The notes: a model not told the origin generated them from the letters alone. A stretch of DNA of 64,000 bases from Bin80 sp965207565 (GCA_965207565.1 CBDBMQ010000025.1:13239-77238); one strand, 5' to 3'. Positions 48,801 through 61,100 are shown, counted from the first letter of the stretch. Program-made: numbers and translations.

Positions 48801-51512
48801 AGGATCAATCCTGCGCCCGCGGCACCGTTCACGTTGAGTTACGGCACGGGCGGTACGGCAACTCGGAACACGGATTACACCAGTTCCGGCACGGTCTCCG
48901 TGGCAACTGGTTGGACTTCGGTGAATATTCCGATTGTGATTACGGATGACACTGCGGTTGAGGATGCCGAGACGGTTATTCTGACATTGACCATCGGCAC
49001 GGGGTACAATTTGGGTACACCACAGATACATACGCTGACGATTGTGGATGACGATCACTCCCCGAGCATTTCTGCACATGTAAGCTTGTCCGCGAGTCCC
49101 AATCCGGTGGACGAAGGCGCGTCAGTCACCATCACGGCAACGTTGACAGAGGCATTACCGGATGCGGTGACGATTAACTTGAGGGATACTTCAGGCGAGC
49201 CGCCGACAGAACCGGGTGATTATGGCCCTATTCCACGCATCACGATCGCCGGGGGATCCCGGACCGGGTCGGGGACGATTGACATCCGGGATGATGATGT
49301 TTCCGAGGGGGATGAACGTTTTACGGTTGCCATCATTGATGAATTGCCGCCAGGGGTCGTGCTTGGCAGCCCTTCCTCGGTGCAGATTACGATTCGAGAC
49401 GATGATCCGCCGCCCCCGGTGGAAGTGACACTGTCCGCATCTCCGAATCCGGTGGACGAAGGCAATCCGGTGACGATCACGGCAAGGCTGACGGGCATTC
49501 TGGAAACTAATGTGGTGGTTCCATTGGCGTATCCCCCCGGCACTGCAGAGCCTGGCGATTACACGCGGCCTCCGAGTATAATGATTTCCAGTGGCGCGAC
49601 AGAGGGATCGGGGCAGATCCAGACACTCACGGATGCAGACATGGAGAATGAGACCTTTATCGTTGCATTGGGGGATCTCCCCCCGGCGCTTCTGGTGGCG
49701 GGCAGAGAGTCTTCCCAGTTCGTGACCATCCGGGATATTACGTCGCCGGCAGTGGTAGATCTGTCGGCATCTCCCAATCCCGTGGATGAGGGGAATGGTG
49801 TCACGGTGACGGCAACGTTGTCCGAGGCATATGACACCGATGTGACAATTCCATTGATACTGACGGATGGCACCGCGAATGCCCAGGATTATCAGGCATT
49901 GCCTCCAGCCCAGATAGAGATTGAAGCTGGAGAGACAAGCGGGACCTACCGAATCTCTGCGGCTCCAGATGATGTCGCAGAGGAGAATGAGACCTTCACG
50001 GTGGCATTCGGTGTCCTGCCGTCCGGCCTGACCAAGGGGGAGCCGGTGGAGATAACGATCACCGACGACGATGAGGCAGGGATGAACGTTCCTCGTTCGG
50101 TTTCGGTAGTGGAGGAACAGGACGAAACGTTTCCAATTGCGCTGACCTCGAAGCCATTGGGCAACGTCGTGGTCACGATGACCTGGCCTTCGGGGACCGA
50201 CTTGACCGTGAGCCCGATCACTCGAATCTTTACTTCAGAAAACTGGAATGAGACGCAACAGGTGAGCTTGCGCGCTGCAGACGACGCGGATGTTGTAAAT
50301 GATCAGGTAGAGGTCACCTTAACAGCAAGTGGGGGCGGCTACACCGGGATCTCAGAAACGGTATCGGTCACGATCACGGACAACGATGCACCGGGGCTCG
50401 GGGCCCCGGCATCGGTGACCATGGCGGAAGGAAGCCAGAGGGCGCTGGCGATTGCACTTGCACAGATGCCAGCGAGCCCCGTGACAGTGACCTTCGGCGG
50501 GCATGCAGGGACCGATCTGGCATTGGACCAACCCTCCCTCATGTTTACCCCTTCAAACTGGAGCACGGCGCAGACGGTGACCTTAACGGCGGCAGAGGAT
50601 GATGATTTTGTGGACGATACAGAAACATTGATACTTACAGCATCTGGAGGCGGCTACGCCGGGGTGACGACCGATATCACAGTGACGATCACGGACAACG
50701 ATGCGGCAGGGCTCGTGGCCCCGGAGACAGTGCAGATGGAAGAAGGGGGGACGCGCCCGCTCCTGGTTCGTCTATCCGCATCGCCAGCAAGCCCCGTGAC
50801 GCTGACCTTCACCGGGCACGCGGGAACAGATTTAATATTGAACCACACCTCGCTCACGTTTACGGCTGCGGATTGGAACACATCCAAGACCGTGACCTTA
50901 ACGGCAGCGGAGGACGACGAGGATTATGCAGACGAAACGGTCGACTTAAAGGTTACAGCATCGGGCGGGGGCTATGACGGGGTGACGGCAGATATCACGG
51001 TGACGATCATGGACAACGATGAACGGCCGGGGCCGCTTACGATCACCCTCTACGATGAACAGGCATTGGAACATGTAGAGGCGATCCAACTGCCCATCGA
51101 ACTCAGTCGTCCTGTGGATCAGGTGGTAATGGTGCAATATACAAGCACGGCCGGCACGGCAGAGGCGGGCCTGGACTATGTGACCTCGCGGGGGATTGTG
51201 ATCTTTGATCCGGGGGCAACCCGGGGCGTGATTGAGATTGAGGTGATCGATGATGAACTCCCGGAAGAGCATGAGACGTTTATGGTGACCCTGTCAAAGC
51301 CTCGCAATGCAATTATTGCACGTGAGACGGGGACAGGCACGATCCTGGATGATGATGGTGCGAGCGCGATGCCTTCGGGTGGAAGATGCGCTGGTGCTGG
51401 AAGAAGAGGGCATGGTCCGGTTCCGGGTCCTGCTGTCGCATCCGCAGCATCAGATGATTTCGGCAGCGTACCGGACGCGCGATGGGACCGCCAAGGCAGG
51501 CGAAGATTATGA
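45834..51512 (+). pseudogene. Copy 2, passenger fragment after the IS
   Basis: Continuation of the adhesin passenger. The frame is open from 45579, inside the transposase, but adhesin sequence starts at 45834. Contents in order: the rest of the split unit, a unit with VKLDAFPNPVDEGESVTVTA, Calx-beta-like units, four 109-residue repeats (47091-48398), two units of another type (VRFISAAGSVDEGDGTRNVE; VSFASSSSRAPENKGTHHVA), then SASPNPVDEG-type units and a closing array like that of copy 3. At about 51371 the frame is lost, and the last 47 codons are out-of-frame noise. Confidence 0.8.
47091..48398 (+). repeat. Four tandem 327-bp repeats in copy 2
   Basis: Four head-to-tail units of exactly 327 bp (109 residues) starting at 47091, 47418, 47745 and 48072. 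Each begins LVVDP and contains VTVAEGGS, VKLAAQPSA, GHSGTDLT, FNPSGSNLWST and LVHTASGGGY. The units differ at scattered positions only. The length preserves the frame, so copy number can change freely by recombination. Confidence 0.95.
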
Positions 51513-52957
51513 AGCCTCCTCGGGGGTGGTCACGCTGGCGCCGGGAACGGTGGAAGCGATGATTGCGGTGCCGCTCTTGAAGGACGGGCTGGATTGGCGA
51601 GAAGAGACGTTCACGGTGCATCTGGAGTCGTCGAAGCATGCAGAGATTGCGAAGGCGGTGGGGGGTGGCGACGATCCAGGAGTCGACCACGGTGAGTGAA
51701 GAGGTACTGGAGGCGTATGCGGCGCGGTTTGTACGGACGTCGTCGGTGCAGGTGGTGGAGGCATTGGGGGAGCGGTTCCGCTCTGGTGCGGATGGTGCGG
51801 CGTGCGGGGCAGCCGACCGCGCAGAGATGGCCCGGCTCTGGTACGCGGCTTCCTCATGGGATCCATCTCTGGGCGAGCTCTTGGCGGGTTGCCGCATGTC
51901 TGCGACTTCGTACAGTGGATCGTTCAGCGTCTGGGGACGGGGAGCATTCCGCCAGTTCAATGGACGGGATGACGATGCGTTGACGCTCCGTGGAGAGGTG
52001 ACCACGGGGATGCTGGGGGCGGACTACCGCTGGGCAAAAATGGGGGGCAGCTGGCTGGCGGGACTACTTCTGGCCCACAGTCAGGGAGAGGGATCGTTTG
52101 AGGTGGTGCAGCAGTCTGGAGAGATCACCGCAGGGTTGACGGGCGTCTATCCGTATGTATCGTACGCGCGGGCGGGCTGGGATGTATGGATGAGCGCAGG
52201 CGCGGGTCGCGGGCAGGCAGAGGTACTGGAGTTGAAAGGGGATCTGGTGTCCAGGTTTGGAGCGATGGGGGTTCGAGGGAAATTAATATCAAGTGGCACG
52301 ATCGGACTGAACTACCATGGAGATGTTCTGGTGACGGATGCAGAGATAAAGGATCATGAGGTGACGGCAGAAGTGTACCGGGTCCGGGCAGGTGTGGAAG
52401 CGAATGTAAAGATCAGCGATGGACTTCGTCCATTTGTGGAGGCGAATGTGCGGAGCGATGGTGGGAGTGCGGAGACGGGCGTGGGGTTGGAGTTTGGCGG
52501 GGGGATCCGGGTTGCCTATCCGGCGTGGCGCCTGCAGGCGGATCTGCGGACGCAGGGGCTGGTGATGCACACGGCGGACGGGTTCACCGAGTGGGGGATC
52601 TCGGGATCCGTGCAAGTGGGTAGTCGATCGGAGGGGTTGATGATGCGTGTGCGTCCATCGTGGGGACGGGGCCAGGGGATGTCAATGTACGGTCAGCAGA
52701 CGATCCTGGATGCGGTGCCGCTCGGGGCAAACGCGCAGCGGACCGAGCTGGAGCTTGGATATGGTGTTCCATGGAAAGATGGCACTGCCCGGTCCGTCAT
52801 GGGGGTGACCCAGTTGCATCAGGGAGTAATGTACCGGTTGGGTGGAGAGCTTTATCCATCGGAATGGTTGACGTTCTCGGTCTTTGGTCTGGCACACGGC
52901 CGTGCAGCTGCGCCGGGAGACCTCGGAGTGAATGTACGAGGATCGCTTCGGTATTAG
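50960..52957 (+). repeat. Shared 3' block, copy 2
   Basis: Counterpart of 41005-42986 and 60143-62124. It differs from both by the two single-base insertions (near 51371 and 51660) and by a short replacement near 52035, where WAKMGGSWLAGLL is encoded instead of WRGGWLAGVL (9 bases longer). Confidence 0.93.
51638..52957 (+). pseudogene. Copy 2, C-terminal barrel fragment
   Basis: An open frame of 439 codons. The genuine part starts at about 51666 (VATIQESTTVSEEVLEAYAA) and holds the full autotransporter-type barrel ending NVRGSLRY. The first ten codons are out of frame with the ancestral protein. The piece between 51371 and 51660, in a third frame, encodes the last Calx-beta unit (EDALVLEEEGMVRFRVLLSH). 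Without a leader this fragment would not reach the outer membrane. Confidence 0.8.
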
Positions 52958-53693
52958 GTGACTTGAAAGAACCACAACCGCTGAATACGCAATCAACATG
53001 TACTACTGCATAGTGCCTGTCAATAAACCCCAATAGGCTATCGCAAACCGATTTCGGGGTATAAAAACCATTCCTACGCCCTATTCTGGGCCGATTTCGT
53101 CTTTCTCCTTGCCCGCGTTTTTTGAGGCGGAAATTTTCGGGGAAATATCGACTATCTGCAAGAATTGATCGTATAAGTGCCTTGGCTGCATATTCCGAGC
53201 GATCTGGGACAGTGGTTCCGATTGATCTGAATGAGTGTTCCACATGGTCGGAATATGCAATTTTTCGGTTCCATCGCAGTTCTCTGGGAAATATTGTATC
53301 TTCAAGAAAACAAAGATGGGAGGTTCAGGTGTACCCCGTCAAGCCAGGATCCAAGCTTTATCTACAAGCTGGCAGGGCATTGTTTTACGAAAGGAGTTTT
53401 AATTCTGGAAACCGCAAGTCTAGTATCCTTCAAAAAATGCCCTTTTAATCAGGGATGAGAGAGGTTTGTATTTTGATGGTGCTACACTTGGCTTGCGAAG
53501 TTTGGGCCAAGAAGAAACATCTCGAATTAGACAGATTGTACAAGAGGTCTGCGAAAAATGGAGTCCCTACATAAAGTAAAAAAAATGGGGGGGGGGGAGG
53601 CGGAAAAATTAGCCCAAAGAGTCCGCCGACATATCACGAGATATTTCAAAATTGCGAAATAAAGCGATGCTCGCGATTGAGATTGAATATCAT
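52958..53693. other. Gap between copy 2 and ISL3 element, with gene relics
   Basis: No intact gene. Overlapping open frames (53122-53448, 53231-53458 and an uninitiated stretch 53424-53576 ending EETSRIRQIVQEVCEKWSPY-IK) look like one decayed gene. A shift at the A6 run near 53431-53436 would join the second frame to the third. I do not recognise the product. The last 100 bases hold the G11 tract and the severed 5' end of adhesin copy 3. Confidence 0.4.
53587..53597 (+). repeat. G11 homopolymer upstream of adhesin copy 3
   Basis: Eleven G residues right after AAAAAAAAT (the first G completes an ATG at 53585). With this length the ATG frame stops at 53660-53662. With 9 or 12 G the same ATG would read through into the signal peptide frame of copy 3, if the IS were absent. 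Tracts of this length are classic slippage sites. Confidence 0.85.
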
Positions 53694-55095
53694 GGGTCTT
53701 CCCCTTTTCAAGTGGGTTCGGAGTCAGAACTAAGATGAACCACGATGCGATTGAATAGATTCGGAATGGATTTCTTTATTTATTTTGGGTCTGTTTTTGG
53801 AGTTCAAATCAAATATTTCATTGACCATGAGTGTACGTATTCAAGATATCAATCGATTGTTAGGGATTCAGTCTCCGTGGGAGGTTTCGGAGATCAAGCA
53901 AGATGATGCAACGCAGCTGGCTGAGATCCATGTAATCTGTTCGGAGGGTTCGGTACTTCGATGTCCCGAGTGCACCAAAGTTTGTCCTGGCTACGACCAT
54001 CGTCTTCGGAAATGGCGCCATACGGATATCTGTGAATATCAGACGACCGTGGTTGCGAAAGTTCCTCGGGTGGAATGTTCGGAGCATGGAATCAAGACGG
54101 TTTCAGTGCCCTGGGCGGATGAGCGCGTGCGTTTTACGACGGCATTTGAAGCGAAGGTCATTAACGGGTTGCTGGATGCCACCAATATTTCAACGGTGGC
54201 GACCAGGATGGGAGTCAGTTGGACGATGATTGCCAACATTATGGAGCGTGCGGTACTGCGAGGACGTGCCCGCAAAAAAGAGGAACTGATCGCGCATCTC
54301 TGTGTCGATGAGACCTCTTATAAGAAAGGTCACAATTACATCACTGTGGTGTCCAATCCAGACACGGCAACCGTGCTGTATGTCGGCGAGGGTCGGACAA
54401 AGGCGAGTTTGAAAGGGTATTATGATGGATGTTCTCCCGAGCAACTGGAGGCCATTGAGAGTGTGAGCATGGATATGTGGCCAGCGTATATCAGCATCAC
54501 GAAAACGTGCGTCCCCAACGCAGAAAAAAAGATTGCATTTGATCACTTTCATGTGGCCAAATACATTAGCGATGCCGTGGATAAAGTCCGTCGGATAGAG
54601 AACCGAGAATTGCGGAAAGAAGACAACTACGATCTCACTGGAACCAAGTATGATTGGCTGACCAATCCGAAGAATATGTCTGCGCGGCAAAAGAAACGAT
54701 TCAACCAGTTAAAGACCAGTTCGCTGAAAACAGCTCGTGCGTGGGCCATCAAGGAATTCTCCCAGAACTTATGGCATTATGTCCATCCCACATGGGCACT
54801 CAAAGGATGGAAACGATGGTTGTCCTGGGCCATGCGTTGCCGACTGGAACCGATGAAAGACGCCGCGGAAACTATCAAGAATCATTTGTGGGGCATTATC
54901 AATGCAGTGATCTTAAAGGTCAGCAATGGCCCCGCCGAAAGCATCAACAGCCGCATCAAAACCGTCAAAGTCCGTGCTCGTGGATTCCGAAACAAACAAC
55001 GGTTTACCAATGCAATTTACTTCTATCTCGGTGGACTGGATCTGTACCCGGAAGGCTTCCAAAAACAAGCTACCCACTCATAAAAGCGAAGAGCC
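53694..55095 (+). mobile_element. ISL3-family insertion sequence
   Basis: A 1402-bp element. Imperfect inverted ends: left GGGTCTTCCCCTTTT from 53694 and right, read inward from 55095, GGCTCTTCGCTTTTA, with a further shared AGTGGGT. An exact 8-bp target duplication, AATATCAT, lies at 53686-53693 and 55096-55103; 8 bp is the ISL3 norm. One intact transposase gene. It sits in the leader-coding part of adhesin copy 3, in the same orientation. Confidence 0.93.
53827..55083 (+). CDS. ISL3-family transposase
   Basis: A 418-residue transposase from ATG 53827 (MSVRIQDINRLLG); the frame is open 14 codons further up. The N-terminal zinc-finger block is RCPECTKVCPGYDHRLRKWR. The core has CVDETSYKKGHNYITVV, VSMDMWPAYI and the C-terminal GPAESINSRIKTVKVRARGF, as in ISL3 enzymes. 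The stop TAA lies in the right inverted repeat. The adhesin copy 3 frame starts in the same phase immediately after that stop. Confidence 0.93.
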   Translation: MSVRIQDINRLLGIQSPWEVSEIKQDDATQLAEIHVICSEGSVLRCPECTKVCPGYDHRLRKWRHTDICEYQTTVVAKVPRVECSEHGIKTVSVPWADERVRFTTAFEAKVINGLLDATNISTVATRMGVSWTMIANIMERAVLRGRARKKEELIAHLCVDETSYKKGHNYITVVSNPDTATVLYVGEGRTKASLKGYYDGCSPEQLEAIESVSMDMWPAYISITKTCVPNAEKKIAFDHFHVAKYISDAVDKVRRIENRELRKEDNYDLTGTKYDWLTNPKNMSARQKKRFNQLKTSSLKTARAWAIKEFSQNLWHYVHPTWALKGWKRWLSWAMRCRLEPMKDAAETIKNHLWGIINAVILKVSNGPAESINSRIKTVKVRARGFRNKQRFTNAIYFYLGGLDLYPEGFQKQATHS

Positions 55096-55131
55096 AATAT
55101 CATTAATAGCTGTCTGCTCATAGTTGGGCTA

Positions 55132-58100
55132 TTGCTTTGCTGTATTCCAGATATTGCGTTGGGCCAGCATTCTGCACGAATCGGAATACCAGATAGGGAC
55201 AATGTTGAGGTTTATGAAGGTCTGGAAACAGATTTAAAGGTCACACTGGAAGGTAGACTACCGAATGGAAACGTAACGGTTACCGTCAGAGATCCTGACA
55301 ACTATGTAGGTGTGTCATGGAATCCGTCCACTATTGAATTTACACCGAATGGCTGTAAACAGATAAAGGCAGTGTCAGATGGCTATGTCTGCGAAAAGAT
55401 ATTAACACTGACTGGATTGCCAGACAATGATAATGTAGATAATGTGCTTCATTTAGTATTTCGAACTGACAATGATAGTAACTACAAGGGAACACAGACA
55501 CCGATATGGATACCTGTTAAGGAAAATGCAACGATATTAGTAGTGAAACCCTCGACAATAGAGGTGGTTGAGGGCGGCACACCAGAGAGTTTCACGGTGA
55601 AGTTGGGATTAGAGCCGTCTGGTACTGTAACGGTGAATCTGACTGAAGTATTTGATCACTCCATCGCACTGACCACCGTGCCCAAAACATTTACGTTGAC
55701 GCCAGGGAGCACAGGGAACTGGAATACTGGCAAGACCGTCACCGTGACAGCGGTCGACAACTCAGTAGTCAATGGGAATGATACTGAAACCTTACAATTG
55801 TCTGCATCGGATGGGGGATATGATGGAGTCGGCGCAAGTGTAACCATCACAGTTGAAGATGATGAGAAAGGGGAACTCATCATCACTCCCTCGACTATCA
55901 AGGTCACCGAGGGTAACGCAAAGAGTTTTACGGTGAAGTTGGGAGCAGAGCCGTCTGGTACTGTAACGGTGAATCTGACTGAAGTATTTGATCACTCCAT
56001 CGCACTGACCACCGCGCCCAAAACATTTACGTTGACGCCAGGGAGCACAGGGAACTGGAATACTGGCAAGACCGTCACCGTGACAGCGGCCGACAACTCA
56101 GTAGTCAATGGGAATGATACTGAAACCTTACAATTGTCTGCATCGGATGGGGGATATGATGGAGTCAGCGCAAGTGTAACGATCACAGTTGAAGATGATG
56201 AGAAAGGGGAACTCATCATCACTCCCTCGACTATTGAGATCACCGAGGACGACACACAGAATTTCACGGTGAAGTTGGGAACAGAGCCGTCTGGTACTGT
56301 GACGGTGACCTTCAGCGATGACGGCGACTCTGATGTGAGTTGGTCAGGCGCGGCCTTGTCCGGCGATGCCCTGACCTTTACTCCCAACGACTGGGATGTA
56401 GCTCAAACGGTAACGCTAACGGCGGCGGATGATGACGATTTTGTGAACGATACGGAGATCTTGACACTGACGGCATCAAACGGGGGGTACAACGGGAAGA
56501 CGGCAGAGGTCACGGTGACAGTCATGGACAACGATGCTGCGGGGATTACGGTGCCTGGCACGGCGACGGTGACCGAAGGGAGTACCACGACTGTGGACGT
56601 GAAACTGGCGGCGGCACCGACGGCAGACATGACGGTGACCTTCAGCGATGACGGGGACTCGGATGTGAGTTGGTCGGGCGCGGCCTTGTCCGGCGATGCC
56701 CTGACCTTTACCACGACGAATTGGGATATAGCTCAGACGGTGACGCTGACGGCGGCGGATGATGATGATTTTGTGAACGATACGGAGATCTTAACGCTGA
56801 CGGCATCAAAGAGCGGGGGCTACAATGGGGAAACGGCAAACATCACGGTGACGATCACGGACAACGATGCGGCGGGGATTACGGTGCCAAACGCGGCGAC
56901 GGTGACCGAAGGGAGTACCACGGCCGTGGAGGTGACGTTGGCGGCGGCGCCGACGGCAGACATGACGGTGACCTTCCGCGATGACGGGGACTCGGATGTG
57001 AGTTGGTCGGGCGCGACCTTGTCCGGCAATGCCCTAACCTTTACCACCACGAACTGGAATGTGGCGCAGACGGTAACGCTGACGGCGGCAGAGGATGATG
57101 ATTTTGTGGACGATACGGAGACCTTGACGCTGACGGCATCAAAGAGCGGGGGCTATAGTGGGGAAACGGCAAACATCACGGTGACAATTGAGGACGTTGA
57201 TGCGGCAGGGATTACGGTGCCAAACGCGGCGACGGTGACCGAAGGGAGTACCATGACTGTAGATGTGACGTTGGCGGCGGCGCCGACGGCAGACATGACG
57301 GTGACCTTCAGCGATGATGGGGACTCGGATCTAAGTTGGTCGGGCACGGCCTTGACCGGGGCTGCCTTGACCTTTACTGCCACGAACTGGAATGTGGCGC
57401 AAACGGTGACGCTGACGGCGCAGGAGGATGATGACGATTTTGCGGACGATACGGAGACGTTGACGCTGACGGCATCGATGAGCGGGGGCTACAGCGGGGA
57501 AACGGCAAATATTGAGGTGACGATTAAGGACAACGATGTGGATGGGGCTGGGATTACGGTGCCAAACGCGGCGACGGTGACCGAAGGGAGCACCACGACC
57601 GTGGAGGTAAAGTTGGCGGCGGCGCCGAAGGGGGATGTGGCGGTCACCTTCAGCAATGACGGGGACTCGGATGTGAGTTGGTCGGGCACGGCCTTGACCG
57701 GCAATGCCTTGACCTTTACTACCGAGAACTGGAATGTGGCGCAGACAGTGACGCTGACTGCGGCGGAGGATGATGATTTTGTGGACGATACGGAGACCTT
57801 GACGCTGACGGCATCAAAGAGCGGAGGCTACAATGGGGAAACAGCAAACATCACGGTGACGATTGAAGACAACGATGTAGATGGGGCGGGGATTACGGTG
57901 CCAAACGCGGCGACGGTGACTGAAGGGAGTACCACGACTGTAGATGTGAAGTTGGCGGCGCCGCCAACGGCAAACATGACGGTGACCTTCAGCGATGATG
58001 GGGACTCGGATCTGACTTGGTCGGGCACGGCCTTGTCCGGCAATGCCCTAACGTTTACCCCCACGAACTGGAATGTAGGGCAGACAGTGACGCTGACGGC

Positions 58101-61100
58101 GGCAGAGGATAATGATTTTGTGAACGATAGGGAGACGTTAACGCTAACGGCGAAGGGCGGGGGCTACGACGGTGTGGGAGCAACGATTCACATGACGATT
58201 GTGGATGACGATACTGCCCTGGCTACTCCGGTGCACGTACGCTTATCGGCATCTCCGAACCCGGTAGAGGAGGGTAATTCAGTTACTGTCCGGGCAACGT
58301 TGACAGAGGCATTACCGGATGCGGTGACGATTAACTTGAGGGATACTCCGGGCGAGCCGCCGACGGAGCCGGGCGACTATGGTTCCCTTCAAAGTATCAC
58401 GATCGCCGGGGGATCCCGGACCGGGTCGGGGACGATTGCCATCCGGGATGATGATGTTTCCGAGGGGGATGAGCGGTTCACGGTCGCTATTGATGACTTG
58501 CCTTCGGGGGTGGAGCGTGGCAGTCCTTCCTCGGTGGAGATCACGATTACAGACAATGACCCGCCGCCCCCGGTGGAAGTGACACTGTCGGCATCTCCGA
58601 ATCCGGTGGCCGAAGGAAAGTCGGTGACGATCACGGCAAGGCTGACGGGCAGGCTGGAAACTAATGTGGTGGTTCCATTGGCGTATAATGATGAGACAGA
58701 TCATCCACCGGAGTCCGATGATTACACACGACTTGAGAGTATAGTAATTCCCCGTGGCGCGACAGAGGGATCGGGGCAGATCCAGACACTCACGGATGCA
58801 GACATGGAGAATGAGACCTTTATCGTCGCATTGGGGGATCTCCCCCCGGCGCTTCTGGTGCCGGGCAGAGAGTCTTCCCAGTCCGTGACCATCCAGGACG
58901 TTACGTCGCCGGCAGCGGTGACGGTAGATCTGTCCGCATCCCCTGATCCCGTAGATGAGGGTGGCAAGATCACGGTGACGGCAACGTTGTCCGAGGCGCC
59001 GGACACCGATGTGACAATTCCATTGATACTGACGGATGGCACTGCGAATGCCCAGGATTACGAGGCATTGCCTCCAACCCAGATAGAGATTGAAGCGGGA
59101 GAGAGGAACGGGACCTACTCAATCTCTACGATTCCGGATGATATTGCAGAGACAGGTGAGACCTTCACGGTGGCACTTGGTGTCCTGCCATCCAGACTAG
59201 TCGCGGGGGATTCGCGACAGATGGATATAACGATCACGGACGATGATGAGGCAGGGCTGAACGTTCCTCGTTCGGTTTCGGTGGTGGAGGGACAGGACGA
59301 AACGTTTTCGATTGCATTGACCTCGGAGCCATTGGGCGAGGTTGAAGTGATGATGACCTGGCCTTCGGGGACCGACTTGACCGTGAGCCCGATCATTCGG
59401 ACCTTTGGGCCCGACAACTGGCGTACGGAGCAGCAGGTGACCTTGAGCGCCGCGGGCGATGTGGATGTGGTAAATGATCAGGTGGAGGTCCTCTTGACAG
59501 CAAGTGGTAGTGTCGACTACACCGGGATCTCCAAAACAGTATCGGTAACCATCACGGATAACGATACGCCTGGGATCGTGGCCCCGGCATCGGTGATCAT
59601 GGCGGAGGGAAGCCAGAGGGCGCTGAGGATTGCGCTTGCACAGATGCCATCGGGCCCGGTGACAGTAACCTTCACCGGGCATGCAGGGACCGACCTGGCA
59701 TTGAACAAAGCCTCCCTCACCTTTACCACTTCAAACTGGAGCACGGCGCAGACGGTGATGGTGACGGCAGGGCAGGATGATGATTTTGTGGACGATACAG
59801 AAACATTGACACTCACAGCATCTGGAGGCGGCTACGCCGGGGTGACGACCGATATCACGGTGACGATCACGGACAACGATGCACCGGGGCTCGTGGCCCT
59901 GGAGGTAGTGCAGATGGAAGAAGGAGGTACGTACCCGCTCCTGGTTCGCCTGTCCGCATCGCCACCGGGCCCCGTGACGCTGACCTTCACCGGGCACGCG
60001 GGAACAGATTTAATATTGAACCAACCCTCGCTCATGTTTACGTCTGCAGACTGGAACACATCCAAGACCGTGACCTTAACGGCAGCGGAGGACGACGAGG
60101 ATTATGCAGACGAAACGGTAGGCTTAAAGGTTACAGCATCGGGCGGAGGGTATGACGGGGTGACGGCAGACATCCCGGTGACGATCATGGACAACGATGA
60201 GCGGCCGGGGCCGCTTACGATCACCCTCTACGATGAACAGGCATTGGAACATGCAGAGGCAATCCAATTGCCCATTGAACTCAGTCGTCCCGTGGATCAG
60301 GTGGTGATCGTGCAGTATGCAAGCACGGCCGGCACGGCAGAGGCGGGCCTGGACTATGTGACCTCGCGGGGGATTGTAATCTTTGATCCGGGTGCAACCC
60401 GGGGCGTGATTGAGATTGAGGTGATCGATGATGAACTCCCGGAAGAGCATGAGACGTTTATGGTGACCCTGTCAAAGCCTCGCAATGCCATCATTGCACG
60501 TGAGACGGGGACAGGCACGATCCTGGATGATGATGGTGCGAGCGCGATCCTTCGGGTGGAGGATGCGCTGGTGTTGGAAGAAGAAGGCATGGTTCGGTTC
60601 CGGGTCCTGCTGTCGCATCCGCAGCGTCAGATGATCTCGGCAGCGTACCGGACCCGCGATGGGACCGCCAAGGCAGGCGAAGACTATGAAGCCTCCTCGG
60701 GGGTGGTCACGCTGGCACCGGGAACGGTGGAAGCGATGATTGCGGTACCGCTCTTGAAGGACGGATTGGATTGGCGCGAGGAAACGTTCACGGTGCATCT
60801 GGAGTCGTCGAAGCATGCAGAGATTGCGAAGGCGGTGGGTGTGGCGACGATCCAGGAGTCCACCACGGTGAGTGAAGAGGTACTGGAGGCGTATGCGGCG
60901 CGGTTTGTACGGACGTCGTCGGTGCAGGTGGTGGAGGCATTGGGAGAGCGGTTCCGCTCCGGGGCAGATGGTGCCGCGTGTGGGGCGGCGGACCGCGCAG
61001 AGATGGCCCGGCTCTGGTACTCGGCCTCCTCATGGGATCCGTCCCTGGGCGAACTATTGGCGGGTTGCCGCATGTCTGCGACTTCGTACAGTGGGTCGTT

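Larger units (their letters stand above)
43358..52957 (+). pseudogene. Giant Calx-beta/autotransporter-like surface protein, copy 2, interrupted
   Basis: One ancestral gene now in four pieces. An IS at 43813-45831 splits the N-terminal part. Joining 43812 to 45836 restores one reading frame through ...IDFT and RRYLVESKPLDDYV, so the split is exact. Further on, two single-base insertions relative to copies 1 and 3 break the frame: one near 51371 (GATGCCTTCGG against GATCCTTCGG or GATTCTTCGG) and one in a G6 run at 51660-51665. The product would have about 2,500 residues: leader, several Calx-beta-type units, four near-identical 109-residue units, more units, and the barrel. Almost certainly non-functional as it stands. 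Confidence 0.88.
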
